DNA of 64,000 nt, taken from contig NZ_JBJGXI010000024.1 of assembly GCF_045635475.1 (NCBI RefSeq), positions 14,760 through 78,759 of the forward strand, written 5' to 3'. The position numbers were made by a program, and so were the translations under genes. The notes below the pieces were generated by a model that made no database searches, was not told the origin of the DNA, and worked only from the letters and a program-made list of their open reading frames with translations. This document shows, in pieces, positions 17,205 to 27,366 of this stretch. Positions within the stretch are counted from its first letter, which is position 1. Every line of letters starts with the position of its first letter. This DNA is from JBJGXI01 sp045635475. GTDB taxonomy: Bacteria; Bacillota; Bacilli; Bacillales; Amphibacillaceae.

Positions 17205-18221
17205 TTATAATTCTACTATTGCTTTGATTACCTTCTCTTCGGGATTCAACCAATTTGGAAATTGCTCTAGCATCTCATCAAATGAGCAATGATGGGTGTG
17301 AAATCCGTTAATCGTGATCTCACCAGTACGCATTTTTTCTATAGTGTATTTAAAATCTTGCTGGTTAGCGTTTCTACTTGCCAGCAAAGTGATCTCCTTT
17401 TTATGAAAATCCGGATCAAAAAAAGTTATATCCTTATTCATTAAACCTACGAATACAAGTGTCCCACCATGGGATACATACTTGAAGGATTGATTCATAG
17501 ATAGCTGGTTACCAGTAGCATCAAATACTTTTGTAGCTAGTTCACTCTTCGTAATTTGGGACAATTGATCTAATCCGTCCTCTAAGACGTTTATAGTATC
17601 ATCTACCTTAGCCCACTCTCGACTAACTCGAAGGCGATCATCATTCACATCCATACTAATAACACGTGCTCCCATCAGTTTTGCTATTCGCATAACGCCA
17701 AGACCGATTGGACCACATCCAATGACTACTACAGTTTCGTTTTCGCTTATGTTTGCTCGCCTTACCGCGTGTGCACTTATCGACAGCGGTTCTACTAGTG
17801 CTGTCTGTTCTAATGAAAGTCCTTTTGTGCTTAAAAGGTTAGTTTCTGGTACAGACAAATACTCACACATTCCGCCATCTTTATGCACACCTATGACCTG
17901 CATATTCTCACAACAATTTGTTTTTTCATGTCTACAAGCGATGCATTTGCCACAATTCAGATAAGGAATGACAGTTACTTGGTCACCTTTGGACCAACCA
18001 GTTACACCTTTTCCTAATTCTTCAACTGTACCAGCTAATTCATGGCCAAGCACTCTTGGATAAGTGAAGAAAGGTTGATTCCCATTATATGCATGCAAGT
18101 CTGTACCACAAATACCAATTCTTTTAATTTTTATTAGCACTTCTTTTTCTAATGCATGAGGCGTATTTACTTCCTTCATTTCAAATTTCTTCGGTTGTTC
18201 ACAAACTATGCTCTTCATCAT
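17205..18221 (-). CDS. Zinc-dependent alcohol dehydrogenase, L-galactonate/sorbitol dehydrogenase-like
   Basis: Medium-chain NAD-dependent dehydrogenase of 338 residues. Catalytic zinc ligands appear as GICGTDLHAY (Cys) and GHELAG (His-Glu). The structural zinc site is NCGKCIACRHEKTNCC at about 92-107, and the Rossmann motif GCGPIGLGVMRIAK is at about 167-180. Its closest recognisable relatives by motif include bacterial L-galactonate 5-dehydrogenase (LgoD/YjjN) and sorbitol dehydrogenases. Next to an L-galactose/L-fucose dehydrogenase and a lactonase, oxidation of L-galactonate to D-tagaturonate is attractive because uxaC and KDG genes are in the same window. L-fuconate-pathway use is the alternative. 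Confidence 0.82.
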   Translation of the reverse strand: MMKSIVCEQPKKFEMKEVNTPHALEKEVLIKIKRIGICGTDLHAYNGNQPFFTYPRVLGHELAGTVEELGKGVTGWSKGDQVTVIPYLNCGKCIACRHEKTNCCENMQVIGVHKDGGMCEYLSVPETNLLSTKGLSLEQTALVEPLSISAHAVRRANISENETVVVIGCGPIGLGVMRIAKLMGARVISMDVNDDRLRVSREWAKVDDTINVLEDGLDQLSQITKSELATKVFDATGNQLSMNQSFKYVSHGGTLVFVGLMNKDITFFDPDFHKKEITLLASRNANQQDFKYTIEKMRTGEITINGFHTHHCSFDEMLEQFPNWLNPEEKVIKAIVEL

Positions 18222-18378
18222 TTACACTCCTCACTGATCCTAAAGGGATTAATATAGTTTCAATTAACAATAATTTTATTCAAAAATAATTATTATTCAA
18301 ATTGCGTATATTAGCATATATATACTATATTTTGATATAGTTCTTCGGATTGGGTCTTAGCTATATCTTTCAACTGAT

Positions 18379-18411
18379 TTAAAAGCCCCCTAAGAATCAG
18401 GAGGCTTTTCA
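18379..18411. terminator. Bidirectional terminator
   Basis: Arms AAAAGCCCCCT (18381-18391) and AGGAGGCTTTT (18399-18409) with one mismatch. It lies downstream of the giant minus-strand wall protein and upstream of the zinc dehydrogenase. Confidence 0.75.
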
Positions 18412-18506
18412 AATCCACTTTTGATCCTAATCAATTTCAATATGATTTTTCTGTTATACGCATAAATATAGTAGGGATTAATACCTCCAAGCTATACATT
18501 CTTACA

Positions 18507-21500
18507 TTATGAAATTGACTTATTCATTAATTTTCTTCTAAATACTAACAATAGTCCACCAGCTAAAGTTACTAGCATACCGATTGCTAATAGATTAAAG
18601 ACATTTGATGCTGTATCTGGCAGTTCTTCATTATCTTCTGAATCGTTACCTGCATCAGTGTCATCTGATTGCTCAAAAATACCGTATTTACTAAAGTGAT
18701 TCACTTCCGCATAAACTTTTCCATTTACTTCATCGTAACTAATTATATCGAAGTATTGTATTTCACCATTTTCATCAATATAACCTAGTTTAAGATTTGC
18801 AACATCTGACACGGTTGAAAAATCTACTGTAAATGCTAATGTAACTGGATTCGTGAATTGCGAGATAACATTTCCATCTTCATCTTCATCTTTAATTGTA
18901 ATATCAAATACTTTACTAACTGCACTACTATAGTCAGCTGAAACATCTTCAATCGAGAAAGTCAATTCGCGATCATTGCCAAAATTGCTTATAGGAATTT
19001 TGATATTTATTCCATCTCGATTCAACGATAGTACTGCGTCAGCATCTAATGAACTCCACACATCTTTAGCGATTGTTACTTCTGACACATTATCAATAGT
19101 CAATTCTTTTGATTCACTATTATAATAGTTAGATAGATTTTTCAACGTGATGTCAGCAATACTATTATCAGAACCGTCAGAAGGGTCTGGGTCTGCAGGG
19201 TTCGTTTCATCGTCATTTATCCATTTTGCATACAACGTCGTATCTTCTGTGATAGGCGTTGTAAAATCAAATGAATTAGTCAACTCACTATCACTATACC
19301 AACCATCAAACTCGTGTCCTTCTTTAACTGGGGCATTCGGCTCTACTGCAGATGCTCCATGAGTGACTGTTTGACCGTCTAATGAATTACCTCCGTTGGT
19401 ATTGAACAATACGTTATATGAAAGGGCATTCCACTTTGCGTACAAGGTTGTATCTTCTGTTATTGCTTGAGTAAAATCAAATGCTGTTGACAACTCATTA
19501 TCGCTATACCAACCGTCAAACTCATATCCTTCTTTAACTGGGGCATTCGGCTCTACTGCAGATGCTCCATGAGTGACTGTTTGACCGTCTAATGAATTAC
19601 CTCCGTTGGTATTGAATAATACGTTATATTGAACGGCATTCCACTTTGCGTACAAAGTTGTATCTGCTGTTATTGCTTGAGTAAGATCAAATGCTGTTGA
19701 CAACTCACTATCGCTATACCAACCGTCAAACTCATATCCATCTTTCGTAGGTGCTGCTGGTTCAGTTACCAATTCTTTATAAGCAACTGTTTGGCTTTCA
19801 ACTTCCGTACCACCATTCTCATTAAACGCAACCGTATATTGTAAAGGATTCCACTTTGCGTACAACGTTGTTTTTTCTGTTATTGGTGAACTGAAATCAA
19901 ATGCAGTCGTTAATTCGCTATCACTATACCATCCATCAAACTCGTATCCTTCTTTTGTTGGAGTTTCTGGTTCAGTTACAGTTTCATTCTGTCTCACCTT
20001 TTGACTTGTTACATCCGAACCTCCCTTAGTTTCAAAACTAACATTGTATGAAAAGTATTTTTCTTCAAAGTAGTTGTTTAAATCAGCCAGTTCCGACTCT
20101 TCTAGTGGTTTATCAAAGATAAGTATCTCTGCAATTTCACCTTCATAAAAAGAAAAATTATCTCCAGCCTGTGCCATTCCTATCCAACCTGTTGTTGAAT
20201 TGTTTGCAAGCGGAACTTGTTTTCCGTCTTGAGTCTGCACAAGTTCACCATCGACATATATATGTTCTTCTTCTCCGTCTTTTACAAACCCAGACACCGA
20301 GAACCCTAATTCTGGTTCAGGTCTCTCATAAGTAACTGAGTTCCAACTTTGTCCCGTACCAAAACGACCTAATACTCTATCTTGGAAAGGTGTAAAATAT
20401 ATTTTCCCCCAACTTCCAGCTTCATGAAAATATATTGGAGAATGTGAATCACCATTTTCACTTTTTCCGTCATTTGTCGTGTTTGATTTACTAACAATAA
20501 ATATACTTGCGCCTTCTAAACCATTCAAATCAAGTGGCGAGAATTCCAAATAACTTTCTGTACCATTGAATTGAAGAGCATTATTTCCATTTATAGTGTC
20601 TTCAATTAGTAACGGCTTGTTCTCAGTTGTTTCTTGCTTTGCAATTAAGCCGCTCTCTGATTGGTCATTCCACTCTGAAACGCGTCCTTGATCATCAGTG
20701 GTAATTCCTTTATTTGCATCAAACCAAAGTACTTTTCCATCACTAGGTGGTAAAGTTCCAGCAGATACATAAAGTGTTGTATCGGAACGGCTTAATACAT
20801 TTTTATTTTCATCTAACACCGCGATAGAATAGATATCCGGTACAAGTGGTGCAGTAATGGTTTGCTGATCACCATCAATTCTGATCATTTGTGGGCCTTC
20901 CTCAATAACTGTTGTAACCTGCGGTAAAATCCAAATAGATTTTGATGGATCATTTAAATTTTCAGCAAGCTCTACTTCAGCTCCTGGTAAAACATACTTA
21001 TCAGTTAATAATAATCTATTTGCTTCTGTAACATCTGCTTCAAAATTTATCGTTACTGGCTCCATACCAAAGCTGCTTGTAGCAACTAATGTATAGCTTC
21101 CAGCTTGTGTGATTTGATGATCGTCTTCGATTTCAACATCGTTTAATGTATACGTATAATTATCATTTAACTGAAGGCGAAGTGGTGTCTTTTGTGAAAC
21201 CCAATATGTTTCACCTTCTTGAACATTTGCAACTTGATCTCCGATGTATAATGTAAATTCAGAAGGTTCGGAGACAGTTCCGTTTTCATATTTAATATAC
21301 AGTTTATACTCCCCAAGTTCTTCTGGTGTCATCATTGTCATAGAATCGCCATTTGCCCGAGTCATTGTATCTGATTCTGCAAACTCTTCTGTACCAGCAG
21401 GAGCAAACCAAATTTCATCCCCACTATTGAGCACACCATTTATAGGAATTACTCCTGATGAAGAGACCCTAACATTAGATGGAAATACTCTTTCCGTATT

Positions 21501-23597
21501 ATTAATTAAATCTTGACTAACTAAATGCATATATTCATTCTCTAGTCCTGCATTCATCACAACTTCATAACCCATTACTGGCCAGACATAATTTTCATCT
21601 ACAAATTGATTTTCAACTGTTGTATTAGGTGCACAACATAACATTCTTGAGGTGTTTGAAAAGCCGTCTCTTACTTTAAGGTCATGTTTTCTACCAAACT
21701 CTTGAATTTCATATACAGATCTGATTGCGTTTGTTATAACATTTTGTTCCATTTCGATATATGCGCTTCCTTCGTCAGGGTGAATACCATTAACCCACCT
21801 TGATCCATCTGCAACATTTTCATTTCTTGATACATTCAAATAATTATAGGAAATCTCTGAACTCTGAGTCCAGTCATCATTACCTTGTTGACCTAACGTG
21901 TAAATTGCACCACAATCGTGAAGAATTCGTCCTATTTCTTCCACCCGATTGTAGTTGATAAAGTTCTCTTTTGAAGTTTGAGTTGGTTTTCCAGGAAGAA
22001 TAGATCCTGCAGAACCGTCAAAGTTCCACCAACCCCATCCAATACTCATACCACTATACGCTGCTCCGTATATAAAATTGTTCTCTACAAACATTCTTTG
22101 CGTATAAAAAGAAGTAATAGGGGCATGTCCGGCGAAAAGGCTTCCGTTATTATACATAAAGTTATTTTGTATTTTAATATCCTTTGGTACAGACTCAGTA
22201 CCATTTTTGTATTTTTCAAGTGAAGAACTAGCTTTACCATTTAATTGATATTCAGGATTATTCCAATCATTTTCATAAACATGTTGAGGGTGCCCTACAA
22301 CAATTCCAGCTCCGCCAGTCTCATAACTTACGTTTCCTGATATTTCGATATCCTCTACATCATTTTCGACCGATATCCCTACTGCGCCAGTCAAGTTAAT
22401 AGCACCATCTTTTACCTTAATATCCCTTGCAGAATCTATTCGAATTGCAGCAGGAAACAAATCGTAGTTACGATATAAATCATTGTGCCAATTAGGGTCT
22501 GCAAAAGCTGTTACGATTGTTGCAGCTTGAACAGTTGCCAAACCACTAGATCCTTCTAGTTCGTATAGATTAAAATCTGTATGGGCAAATGTTATTCCAT
22601 TAAATTCGATATTTCGAACTTGATCTGTACTTGGATTTCCTTCCATATTTACTAACGTTTCTAAAGTTGGAACGACAACGTCAGCACTGTCCATATTCTC
22701 TCCATCACGAGGATAATAGAACAGCGTTTGATTCTCTCTGTCGAAATAAAATTGTCCTGGCTTATCTAACCATTCAAACACGTTGTAAACTACTTGCTGG
22801 CCGTTTGGTCTATATGGCGACCAGTTAATTCTTTGAGCAAGTGCTCCATATGGTTGTTGTAAAATTGCCGCAACTTCACCATTTCCTAAATCTTCAATAT
22901 TGTCAACGCTTACAAAAACTTTGTTCCAAGTCATCGTTGTTTCTAGCTCAATATCTGATTGATTACGAGTACTTGCAGGTAGATCAGTTGCATTGAATTT
23001 TGTACCTGCTGCAGTTGTTCCACTTTGCCAAGCCCAGTCAGCTTGACCTTTCTCAATTGTATACGTACCATAGGACCCTGGTGAGTTCAATGTTTTACTC
23101 GTCATATAAGCTCTCTCACCATTAACATATAACGCTCTTAATTTTTCATCTCTATCTAAACTAGTTTTATACAAATTTGGATTATCTTCATCTCTTTCCC
23201 AGCCTGTCACAGCTTTCCCACCGCTTAAAACTGGTTTTTCTCCTGGATAGGCTGCGTATTTGATGAAATGTCCGTTTGTTCCTGAATCCTCTTCGTTAAA
23301 CTCGATAGTTTGATCAAGATAATAAGTACCTTCTCTCAAATAAACGACAATATCTTCAGTCATGTTATCATTCTGAGATCGAACTTCTTCACGTGCTTTC
23401 TCGACTGTCTTCCAAGGTTCTTCCAAAGTTCCCGGATTGCTGTCGTTCCCATCTGGTGATACATAGTAAGAACTATTAGTACCACTGTCAACAGCCTGTA
23501 CTTTAATTGATAAACCAGGGGAGAACAATGTAAACAACATAATGAATGCTAGAAAACCACTTGTCCATTTTGTTCTCGTATTCTTCATTTTCATCAT
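18507..23597 (-). CDS. Wall-anchored right-handed beta-helix protein, GH141-like (putative alpha-L-fucosidase)
   Basis: Secreted multidomain protein of 1696 residues. A signal peptide (~1-37) precedes a beta-helix region (~42-700) that opens YYVSPDGNDSNPGTLEEPWK and continues with GTYYLDQTIEF and KPVLSGGKAVTGW, a layout I associate with GH141 (characterised members include an alpha-L-fucosidase from RG-II breakdown and a xylanase). A concanavalin/LamG-like domain follows (~950-1175, from VLWFDANKGI). Four Listeria-Bacteroides repeats (~1180-1465), each with GYEFDGWYSDSEL-like and TTLYAKW segments, come next, then an acidic spacer, the sortase signal LPDTA (~1660), a membrane helix and RRKLMNK. 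ATG 23597 is 6 bases after AGGAGG. Neighbouring GH29 and fuc genes favour a fucosidase, but activity is inferred. Confidence 0.8.
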   Translation of the reverse strand: MMKMKNTRTKWTSGFLAFIMLFTLFSPGLSIKVQAVDSGTNSSYYVSPDGNDSNPGTLEEPWKTVEKAREEVRSQNDNMTEDIVVYLREGTYYLDQTIEFNEEDSGTNGHFIKYAAYPGEKPVLSGGKAVTGWERDEDNPNLYKTSLDRDEKLRALYVNGERAYMTSKTLNSPGSYGTYTIEKGQADWAWQSGTTAAGTKFNATDLPASTRNQSDIELETTMTWNKVFVSVDNIEDLGNGEVAAILQQPYGALAQRINWSPYRPNGQQVVYNVFEWLDKPGQFYFDRENQTLFYYPRDGENMDSADVVVPTLETLVNMEGNPSTDQVRNIEFNGITFAHTDFNLYELEGSSGLATVQAATIVTAFADPNWHNDLYRNYDLFPAAIRIDSARDIKVKDGAINLTGAVGISVENDVEDIEISGNVSYETGGAGIVVGHPQHVYENDWNNPEYQLNGKASSSLEKYKNGTESVPKDIKIQNNFMYNNGSLFAGHAPITSFYTQRMFVENNFIYGAAYSGMSIGWGWWNFDGSAGSILPGKPTQTSKENFINYNRVEEIGRILHDCGAIYTLGQQGNDDWTQSSEISYNYLNVSRNENVADGSRWVNGIHPDEGSAYIEMEQNVITNAIRSVYEIQEFGRKHDLKVRDGFSNTSRMLCCAPNTTVENQFVDENYVWPVMGYEVVMNAGLENEYMHLVSQDLINNTERVFPSNVRVSSSGVIPINGVLNSGDEIWFAPAGTEEFAESDTMTRANGDSMTMMTPEELGEYKLYIKYENGTVSEPSEFTLYIGDQVANVQEGETYWVSQKTPLRLQLNDNYTYTLNDVEIEDDHQITQAGSYTLVATSSFGMEPVTINFEADVTEANRLLLTDKYVLPGAEVELAENLNDPSKSIWILPQVTTVIEEGPQMIRIDGDQQTITAPLVPDIYSIAVLDENKNVLSRSDTTLYVSAGTLPPSDGKVLWFDANKGITTDDQGRVSEWNDQSESGLIAKQETTENKPLLIEDTINGNNALQFNGTESYLEFSPLDLNGLEGASIFIVSKSNTTNDGKSENGDSHSPIYFHEAGSWGKIYFTPFQDRVLGRFGTGQSWNSVTYERPEPELGFSVSGFVKDGEEEHIYVDGELVQTQDGKQVPLANNSTTGWIGMAQAGDNFSFYEGEIAEILIFDKPLEESELADLNNYFEEKYFSYNVSFETKGGSDVTSQKVRQNETVTEPETPTKEGYEFDGWYSDSELTTAFDFSSPITEKTTLYAKWNPLQYTVAFNENGGTEVESQTVAYKELVTEPAAPTKDGYEFDGWYSDSELSTAFDLTQAITADTTLYAKWNAVQYNVLFNTNGGNSLDGQTVTHGASAVEPNAPVKEGYEFDGWYSDNELSTAFDFTQAITEDTTLYAKWNALSYNVLFNTNGGNSLDGQTVTHGASAVEPNAPVKEGHEFDGWYSDSELTNSFDFTTPITEDTTLYAKWINDDETNPADPDPSDGSDNSIADITLKNLSNYYNSESKELTIDNVSEVTIAKDVWSSLDADAVLSLNRDGINIKIPISNFGNDRELTFSIEDVSADYSSAVSKVFDITIKDEDEDGNVISQFTNPVTLAFTVDFSTVSDVANLKLGYIDENGEIQYFDIISYDEVNGKVYAEVNHFSKYGIFEQSDDTDAGNDSEDNEELPDTASNVFNLLAIGMLVTLAGGLLLVFRRKLMNKSIS
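19321..20060 (-). repeat. Four in-gene tandem repeats of exactly 210 bp
   Basis: Equivalent positions recur at 19321, 19531, 19741 and 19951, a 70-codon period encoding the four Listeria-Bacteroides repeats. The first two units (from 19321 and 19531) are nearly identical at DNA level for over 150 bases, including silent sites. The outer two are more diverged. This points to recent duplication or gene conversion. Confidence 0.85.
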
Positions 23598-24160
23598 TTC
23601 CAACCTCCTTGTTATGTTTTTACACTTAAAATTTTAATAATTTCGACATTTTGAATGATAGGTTGATACCCTTATATATTTTGTAAAATAAAAAGTAATG
23701 AACTTATGTAGGATAAATGTGAAATATTACTTTAGGCACGTGCCTCACCTCCTTACAAATATACACTTCTTAAATTTTACTAATGCTTTCATTAATAGTT
23801 TTTTTAACATGAACAGTAATTCTTGTATTTAATATAATTCTTTGTGAGCACAACGAAATCTTATTGTGATGAATATTCCGATATATTATGGACGTACAAT
23901 TCTAGTTTTACAAAAAGATGATTTCACTTTAATTATTCTTACTTTAAAAATGAAAGATCAAATAGATCAAAGCAATACATTGTTAGTATTTCACTTTATG
24001 ATTTTATAACGTGAGATACTGAAGTACTTGAAAACTAACTTTTTTGTACAGGCTAACATTCTATCGGACTGTAATGGAGTAAAGACCTTCTCACCGCTAC
24101 CATTGTGAAAAGGTCCTGACTTATACTCCGTTTTATTCATGTTGTTCCTCATCCTGCTCC
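23598..24160. other. Intergenic region with palindrome and weak hairpin
   Basis: No gene is supported in these 563 bases. A perfect 12-bp palindrome AGGCACGTGCCT is at 23734-23745. It is directly preceded on the minus strand by AAGGAGGTGA, an unusually complete ribosome site that would serve an 11-codon GTG-started reading frame (23739-23704). Near GH29, GGAGTA/TACTCC and ACCTT/AAGGT arms at 24076-24129 form a long imperfect hairpin that may end the GH29 transcript. Confidence 0.4.
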
Positions 24161-25477
24161 TTATTTCTTCAAAGTCAGCTGTATGACTGTATCCCGCTTA
24201 TCAGGAAGGGGATAAGTATGATGCTCAGGTTTGTCCAGACTGACAAATGCATCATTTGGATACATTGTCGTATTCCAAGGACGAAAAACTGAAACTTCCG
24301 AACCGTCGGAAAGCAGTCTTCCATGTTTCACATGCCCGGCAAGTTCAGGCATATTGATTGCACCGATACACTCTTCAAAGACATGAGCATATAATCGATC
24401 ACCATTTCTCGTATACCTGCCCCATTCCGGCTTCGGAAGACTTGCATCACCGCATCCGTATATGCTTTCCCCGTTGCGAGATAGCCATTCACCTACTTCT
24501 GTAAGAATTGTTAACGATTCCTGGGGTATCTTTCCTTTCGCATCAGGCCCAACGTTTAACAGTAAGTTACCGTTCTTGCTGACACACTCCACCAATTTAC
24601 GAATAATCGTTTTAGCCGATTTATAAGTGCGGTCACTTGCTACGTATCCCCAATTATTGTTCAGGGTAATATTTGCTTCCCAAGGGATCGATTCACCATT
24701 CTCATTCATGACTCCACCAGGAGGAATCATTTGTTCCGGTGATGCGTAATCTCCCGAATAAAAAGTGGGTTCCTTCGTATAGATACTGCCCGTTTCCTCG
24801 CCACTTGACTCCAAACGGCTATTGATAATGATATGCGGTTGAAGGGAACGGATCATTTTAGTCAATTCCGTAGACTTCCATGTTTCTCCTATCATTTCCT
24901 CATACGCAAAATCAAAAAACATAATATCGATTTTGCCATAGTTAGTTAGTAATTCGCGTACCTGTCCATGCATGTAGTCTACATATCTTGAAATCTGGGA
25001 TTTCTCTCTTTTAAATTCTGGATTATCTCGCATTGGATGAAATTTATCTTCATATGCGGGATAATCCGGATGATGCCAATCCAGTAGGGAATAATACAAT
25101 CCAACCTTGAGACCTTCCGCACGAAAGGCGTCAATAAATTCCCGAACAAGATCTCTACTTGCTTTTGTATTCGTTGATTTATAATCCGTCAATTCGCTGT
25201 CAAATAAACAAAAACCGTCATGATGCTTGGCAGTTAACACTGCGTATTTCATCCCAGCATTTTTGGCTGCTTTTGCCCACGACCGAGGATCATACTCGAT
25301 TGGATTGAATTCATCAAAGTACACTTGATAATCCTCTAACGTCATTTTCTCAAGGCTTCTTACCCATTCACCTCTCGAGGGAATCGCATACAATCCCCAA
25401 TGAATGAACATCCCGAATCGGTCCTGTAAAAACGATTGGGAGCGCTCTCTTATTTGTTCTAACGAATTTGTGTCCAT
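24161..25477 (-). CDS. GH29 alpha-L-fucosidase, intracellular
   Basis: Hydrolyses terminal alpha-linked L-fucose. The 438-residue protein has no signal peptide, so it acts in the cytoplasm. Family motifs are clear: RFGMFIHWGLYAIPSRGEW (20-38), the AKHHDGFCLFDS segment (83-94) and the nucleophile region KIDIMFFDF with D189. NGNLLLNVGPDAKG is at about 315. The ATG is preceded by GGAGGAG. It is transcribed away from an AraC regulator 122 bases upstream. The released fucose would feed FucU/FucI or the oxidative trio elsewhere in the window. Confidence 0.93.
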   Translation of the reverse strand: MDTNSLEQIRERSQSFLQDRFGMFIHWGLYAIPSRGEWVRSLEKMTLEDYQVYFDEFNPIEYDPRSWAKAAKNAGMKYAVLTAKHHDGFCLFDSELTDYKSTNTKASRDLVREFIDAFRAEGLKVGLYYSLLDWHHPDYPAYEDKFHPMRDNPEFKREKSQISRYVDYMHGQVRELLTNYGKIDIMFFDFAYEEMIGETWKSTELTKMIRSLQPHIIINSRLESSGEETGSIYTKEPTFYSGDYASPEQMIPPGGVMNENGESIPWEANITLNNNWGYVASDRTYKSAKTIIRKLVECVSKNGNLLLNVGPDAKGKIPQESLTILTEVGEWLSRNGESIYGCGDASLPKPEWGRYTRNGDRLYAHVFEECIGAINMPELAGHVKHGRLLSDGSEVSVFRPWNTTMYPNDAFVSLDKPEHHTYPLPDKRDTVIQLTLKK

Positions 25478-25599
25478 GTCTTTCTCCTCCTCTAATGGTG
25501 AATTGAATCTATACTAAGTTTAACGACAATATGATATAATTTATAGGTATACAATTAGCTTCTGACAGGAACAAATTAACTTTTTGGAAGGTGAACAAA

Positions 25600-26439
25600 A
25601 TGGAATCTGATTCTGTGGACCAGGTTATGGACGATCTTTTGAAGAATCTTCAGGTTGAACCGATAGAGTCTTTTTATACAGAATGCCTGCCTGAATGGAG
25701 AGAGTTGGACTATACACCAACCTATAATAAATTCTACTTTATATGTGAGGGAAAAGGCTGGTTGAAAATTGGAGACCAGGAAATTCGGCCTGTTCCGGGC
25801 GAACTGTGTTTGATGCCGGCACTTGTTCAACAATCTTATTCTGCTGTCAATGATCGCCCTTTCCATAAATATTGGTGCCATTTCACTGCGACGCTCGCCG
25901 GGCTTGAATTGTTTCAATGGCTGGATGTGCCCTATAGTGTTAACGTTCGTAATAGAGATGAACTGGAGCATTTGTTTCAGCAATTAGTTCAGCTGCATGC
26001 AGAACCATCGTTTGTTCGCCGTTTTCGTGAGAAAGCTTTAATTCTTGAAATCATTGCGCTGTACCTAGATTCGGTTCCTTTACGTTTTCATTCTGATAAA
26101 ATTGAGGAGCTTGAACGGTTGAACCGATTACAGAACTTCATCGAACAAAATCTGGCTGAGCCTTTGTCGTTGGATCAAATTGCAAAACACGTTCATCTTC
26201 ATCCAAATTATCTCATTCGCTACTTTCAAAAATACTTTGCCACTACCCCGCTTAAATATGTGAACCGAAAAAAAATGGAACAAGCGAAAATCCTGCTCAG
26301 CACCACGTCATCGCCAATTTCAGAAGTTGCTTCCCAGGTTGGATATTCCGATGCGAATCATTTTGCCAAGGCATTTCGACGCGAAACAAGCTTCAGTCCA
26401 AAAGAGTTTCGCATGCGAACTGGTCGTTTAGAGAAATGA
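25600..26439 (+). CDS. AraC-family transcriptional regulator divergent from GH29
   Basis: A 279-residue regulator with an N-terminal cupin-like sensor and a C-terminal AraC HTH; the second HTH reads VASQVGYSDANHFAKAFRRE followed by FSPKEFR. The start is ATG 25600, 6 bases after GGAAGGTG (25586-25593); a GTG at 25591 overlaps that site. It is divergent from the GH29 gene, with which it shares a 122-base promoter region containing TATAAT at 25535-25540, so local control of the fucosidase is likely (inference). A terminator follows at 26543. Confidence 0.88.
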   Translation: MESDSVDQVMDDLLKNLQVEPIESFYTECLPEWRELDYTPTYNKFYFICEGKGWLKIGDQEIRPVPGELCLMPALVQQSYSAVNDRPFHKYWCHFTATLAGLELFQWLDVPYSVNVRNRDELEHLFQQLVQLHAEPSFVRRFREKALILEIIALYLDSVPLRFHSDKIEELERLNRLQNFIEQNLAEPLSLDQIAKHVHLHPNYLIRYFQKYFATTPLKYVNRKKMEQAKILLSTTSSPISEVASQVGYSDANHFAKAFRRETSFSPKEFRMRTGRLEK

Positions 26440-26519
26440 TATACATGGACATATACAGCGGGTTCATGTTATATCAGGTAGAATTGTCCATTAGATTAGA
26501 CGTAATTTTACATATAATG
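26438..26519 (+). repeat. Direct repeat flanking dead IS, copy A
   Basis: About 82 bases beginning in the araC stop codon (GATATACATGGACATATACA...). They recur with roughly 85% identity at 27367-27447, in the same orientation. The two copies bracket the transposase remnant. The repeat holds TTGTCC...TATAAT-like segments, so it might carry a promoter. Confidence 0.7.
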
Positions 26520-26541
26520 ATTTCTGCAGTTAAAATAAAGT

Positions 26542-26590
26542 AAAAACAACCATGAACCCATACGATTACAGGATTCATGGTTGTTTCTAT
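26542..26590 (+). terminator. Terminator after araC
   Basis: Perfect 13-bp arms AAACAACCATGAA (26544-26556) and TTCATGGTTGTTT (26574-26586), with a short T run after. Confidence 0.75.
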
Positions 26591-26623
26591 CATGTCAAAA
26601 AGTTGTAGTGTAAGTCACCTTTC

Positions 26624-27312
26624 TTAACCCACCCTAATTTTTTCTCCTAATAAAAGATATTTCCCAAAAAAACTATTACTAATTCTTTCTTGATTCTCGC
26701 CAAGCACTTCATCATTAAAATAAAACAGATAATAGTTTTCTTGTATATGGCTACAGGATTTTAGACTATCAATTATGGATGTAATGAAAGATCTTCCTGT
26801 TAAACGCTTTTCCAAAATTGTTGCAACCACAATGCAAACAAAGTAAGTAAGGAAATGAGCTTCAGTGCGCTCATGTCTAGAAAGATAGATTGGTCTGTTC
26901 TCTAAAATACGTTTCGTGACTTTAAATGACTCCTCAATCTTTCATTGGCCACTGTATATTTCAATAAATCTGCTCATTGTAGTACTGATACTCGCTGGTC
27001 ATAATAGCATAGTAACAATCCAATTCCTCTTCTTTTCGTTGAAAATTATTAAAGTTTGCCACTTCCAAGTATCGCGCCTGACTTATCAAAAAATAAGATT
27101 CTTTTTTTAAAATTTGGAAGTACCGACGACGTTGTGCTGTTGTATTTGGAAGGATTGTCAACAAGATCGTTGGCTTTTTCCATTGCTGCTGAGTCTGCTT
27201 TTGCTTTTTGAGCGTATACTCTCCTATGTAATACAACCTGTTTTTCATCTGCGGTTTTAATTATCTTTTTACCACTTTTGATTGTTACAGTGATGAAGAT
27301 AACGGAAACCAA
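26624..27312 (-). pseudogene. Decayed IS1634/IS4-type transposase C-terminus
   Basis: Three reading-frame pieces on the minus strand join in order. DEKQVVLHRRVYAQKAKAD and NPSKYN come from 27312-27049, EEELDCYYAIMTSEYQYYNE from a shifted frame, and, after an interrupted stretch still encoding ENRPIYLSRHERTEAHFLTY, ATILEKRLTGRSF and SLKSCSHIQENYYLFYF end near 26624. This is the order of the C-terminal half of IS1634-like transposases. The N-terminal half and both IS ends are missing, so the element is inactive. It lies between two direct repeats. Confidence 0.75.
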
Positions 27313-27366
27313 TTAGAGTATGAAAGGTATAGGGGTAGGTGTTTAATATAAGTGCTGTAAAATTAG

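Noticed and set aside
25576..25983. Minus-strand 135-codon frame within araC
   Set aside because: Antisense shadow of the AraC regulator; composition and lack of a start site argue against it.
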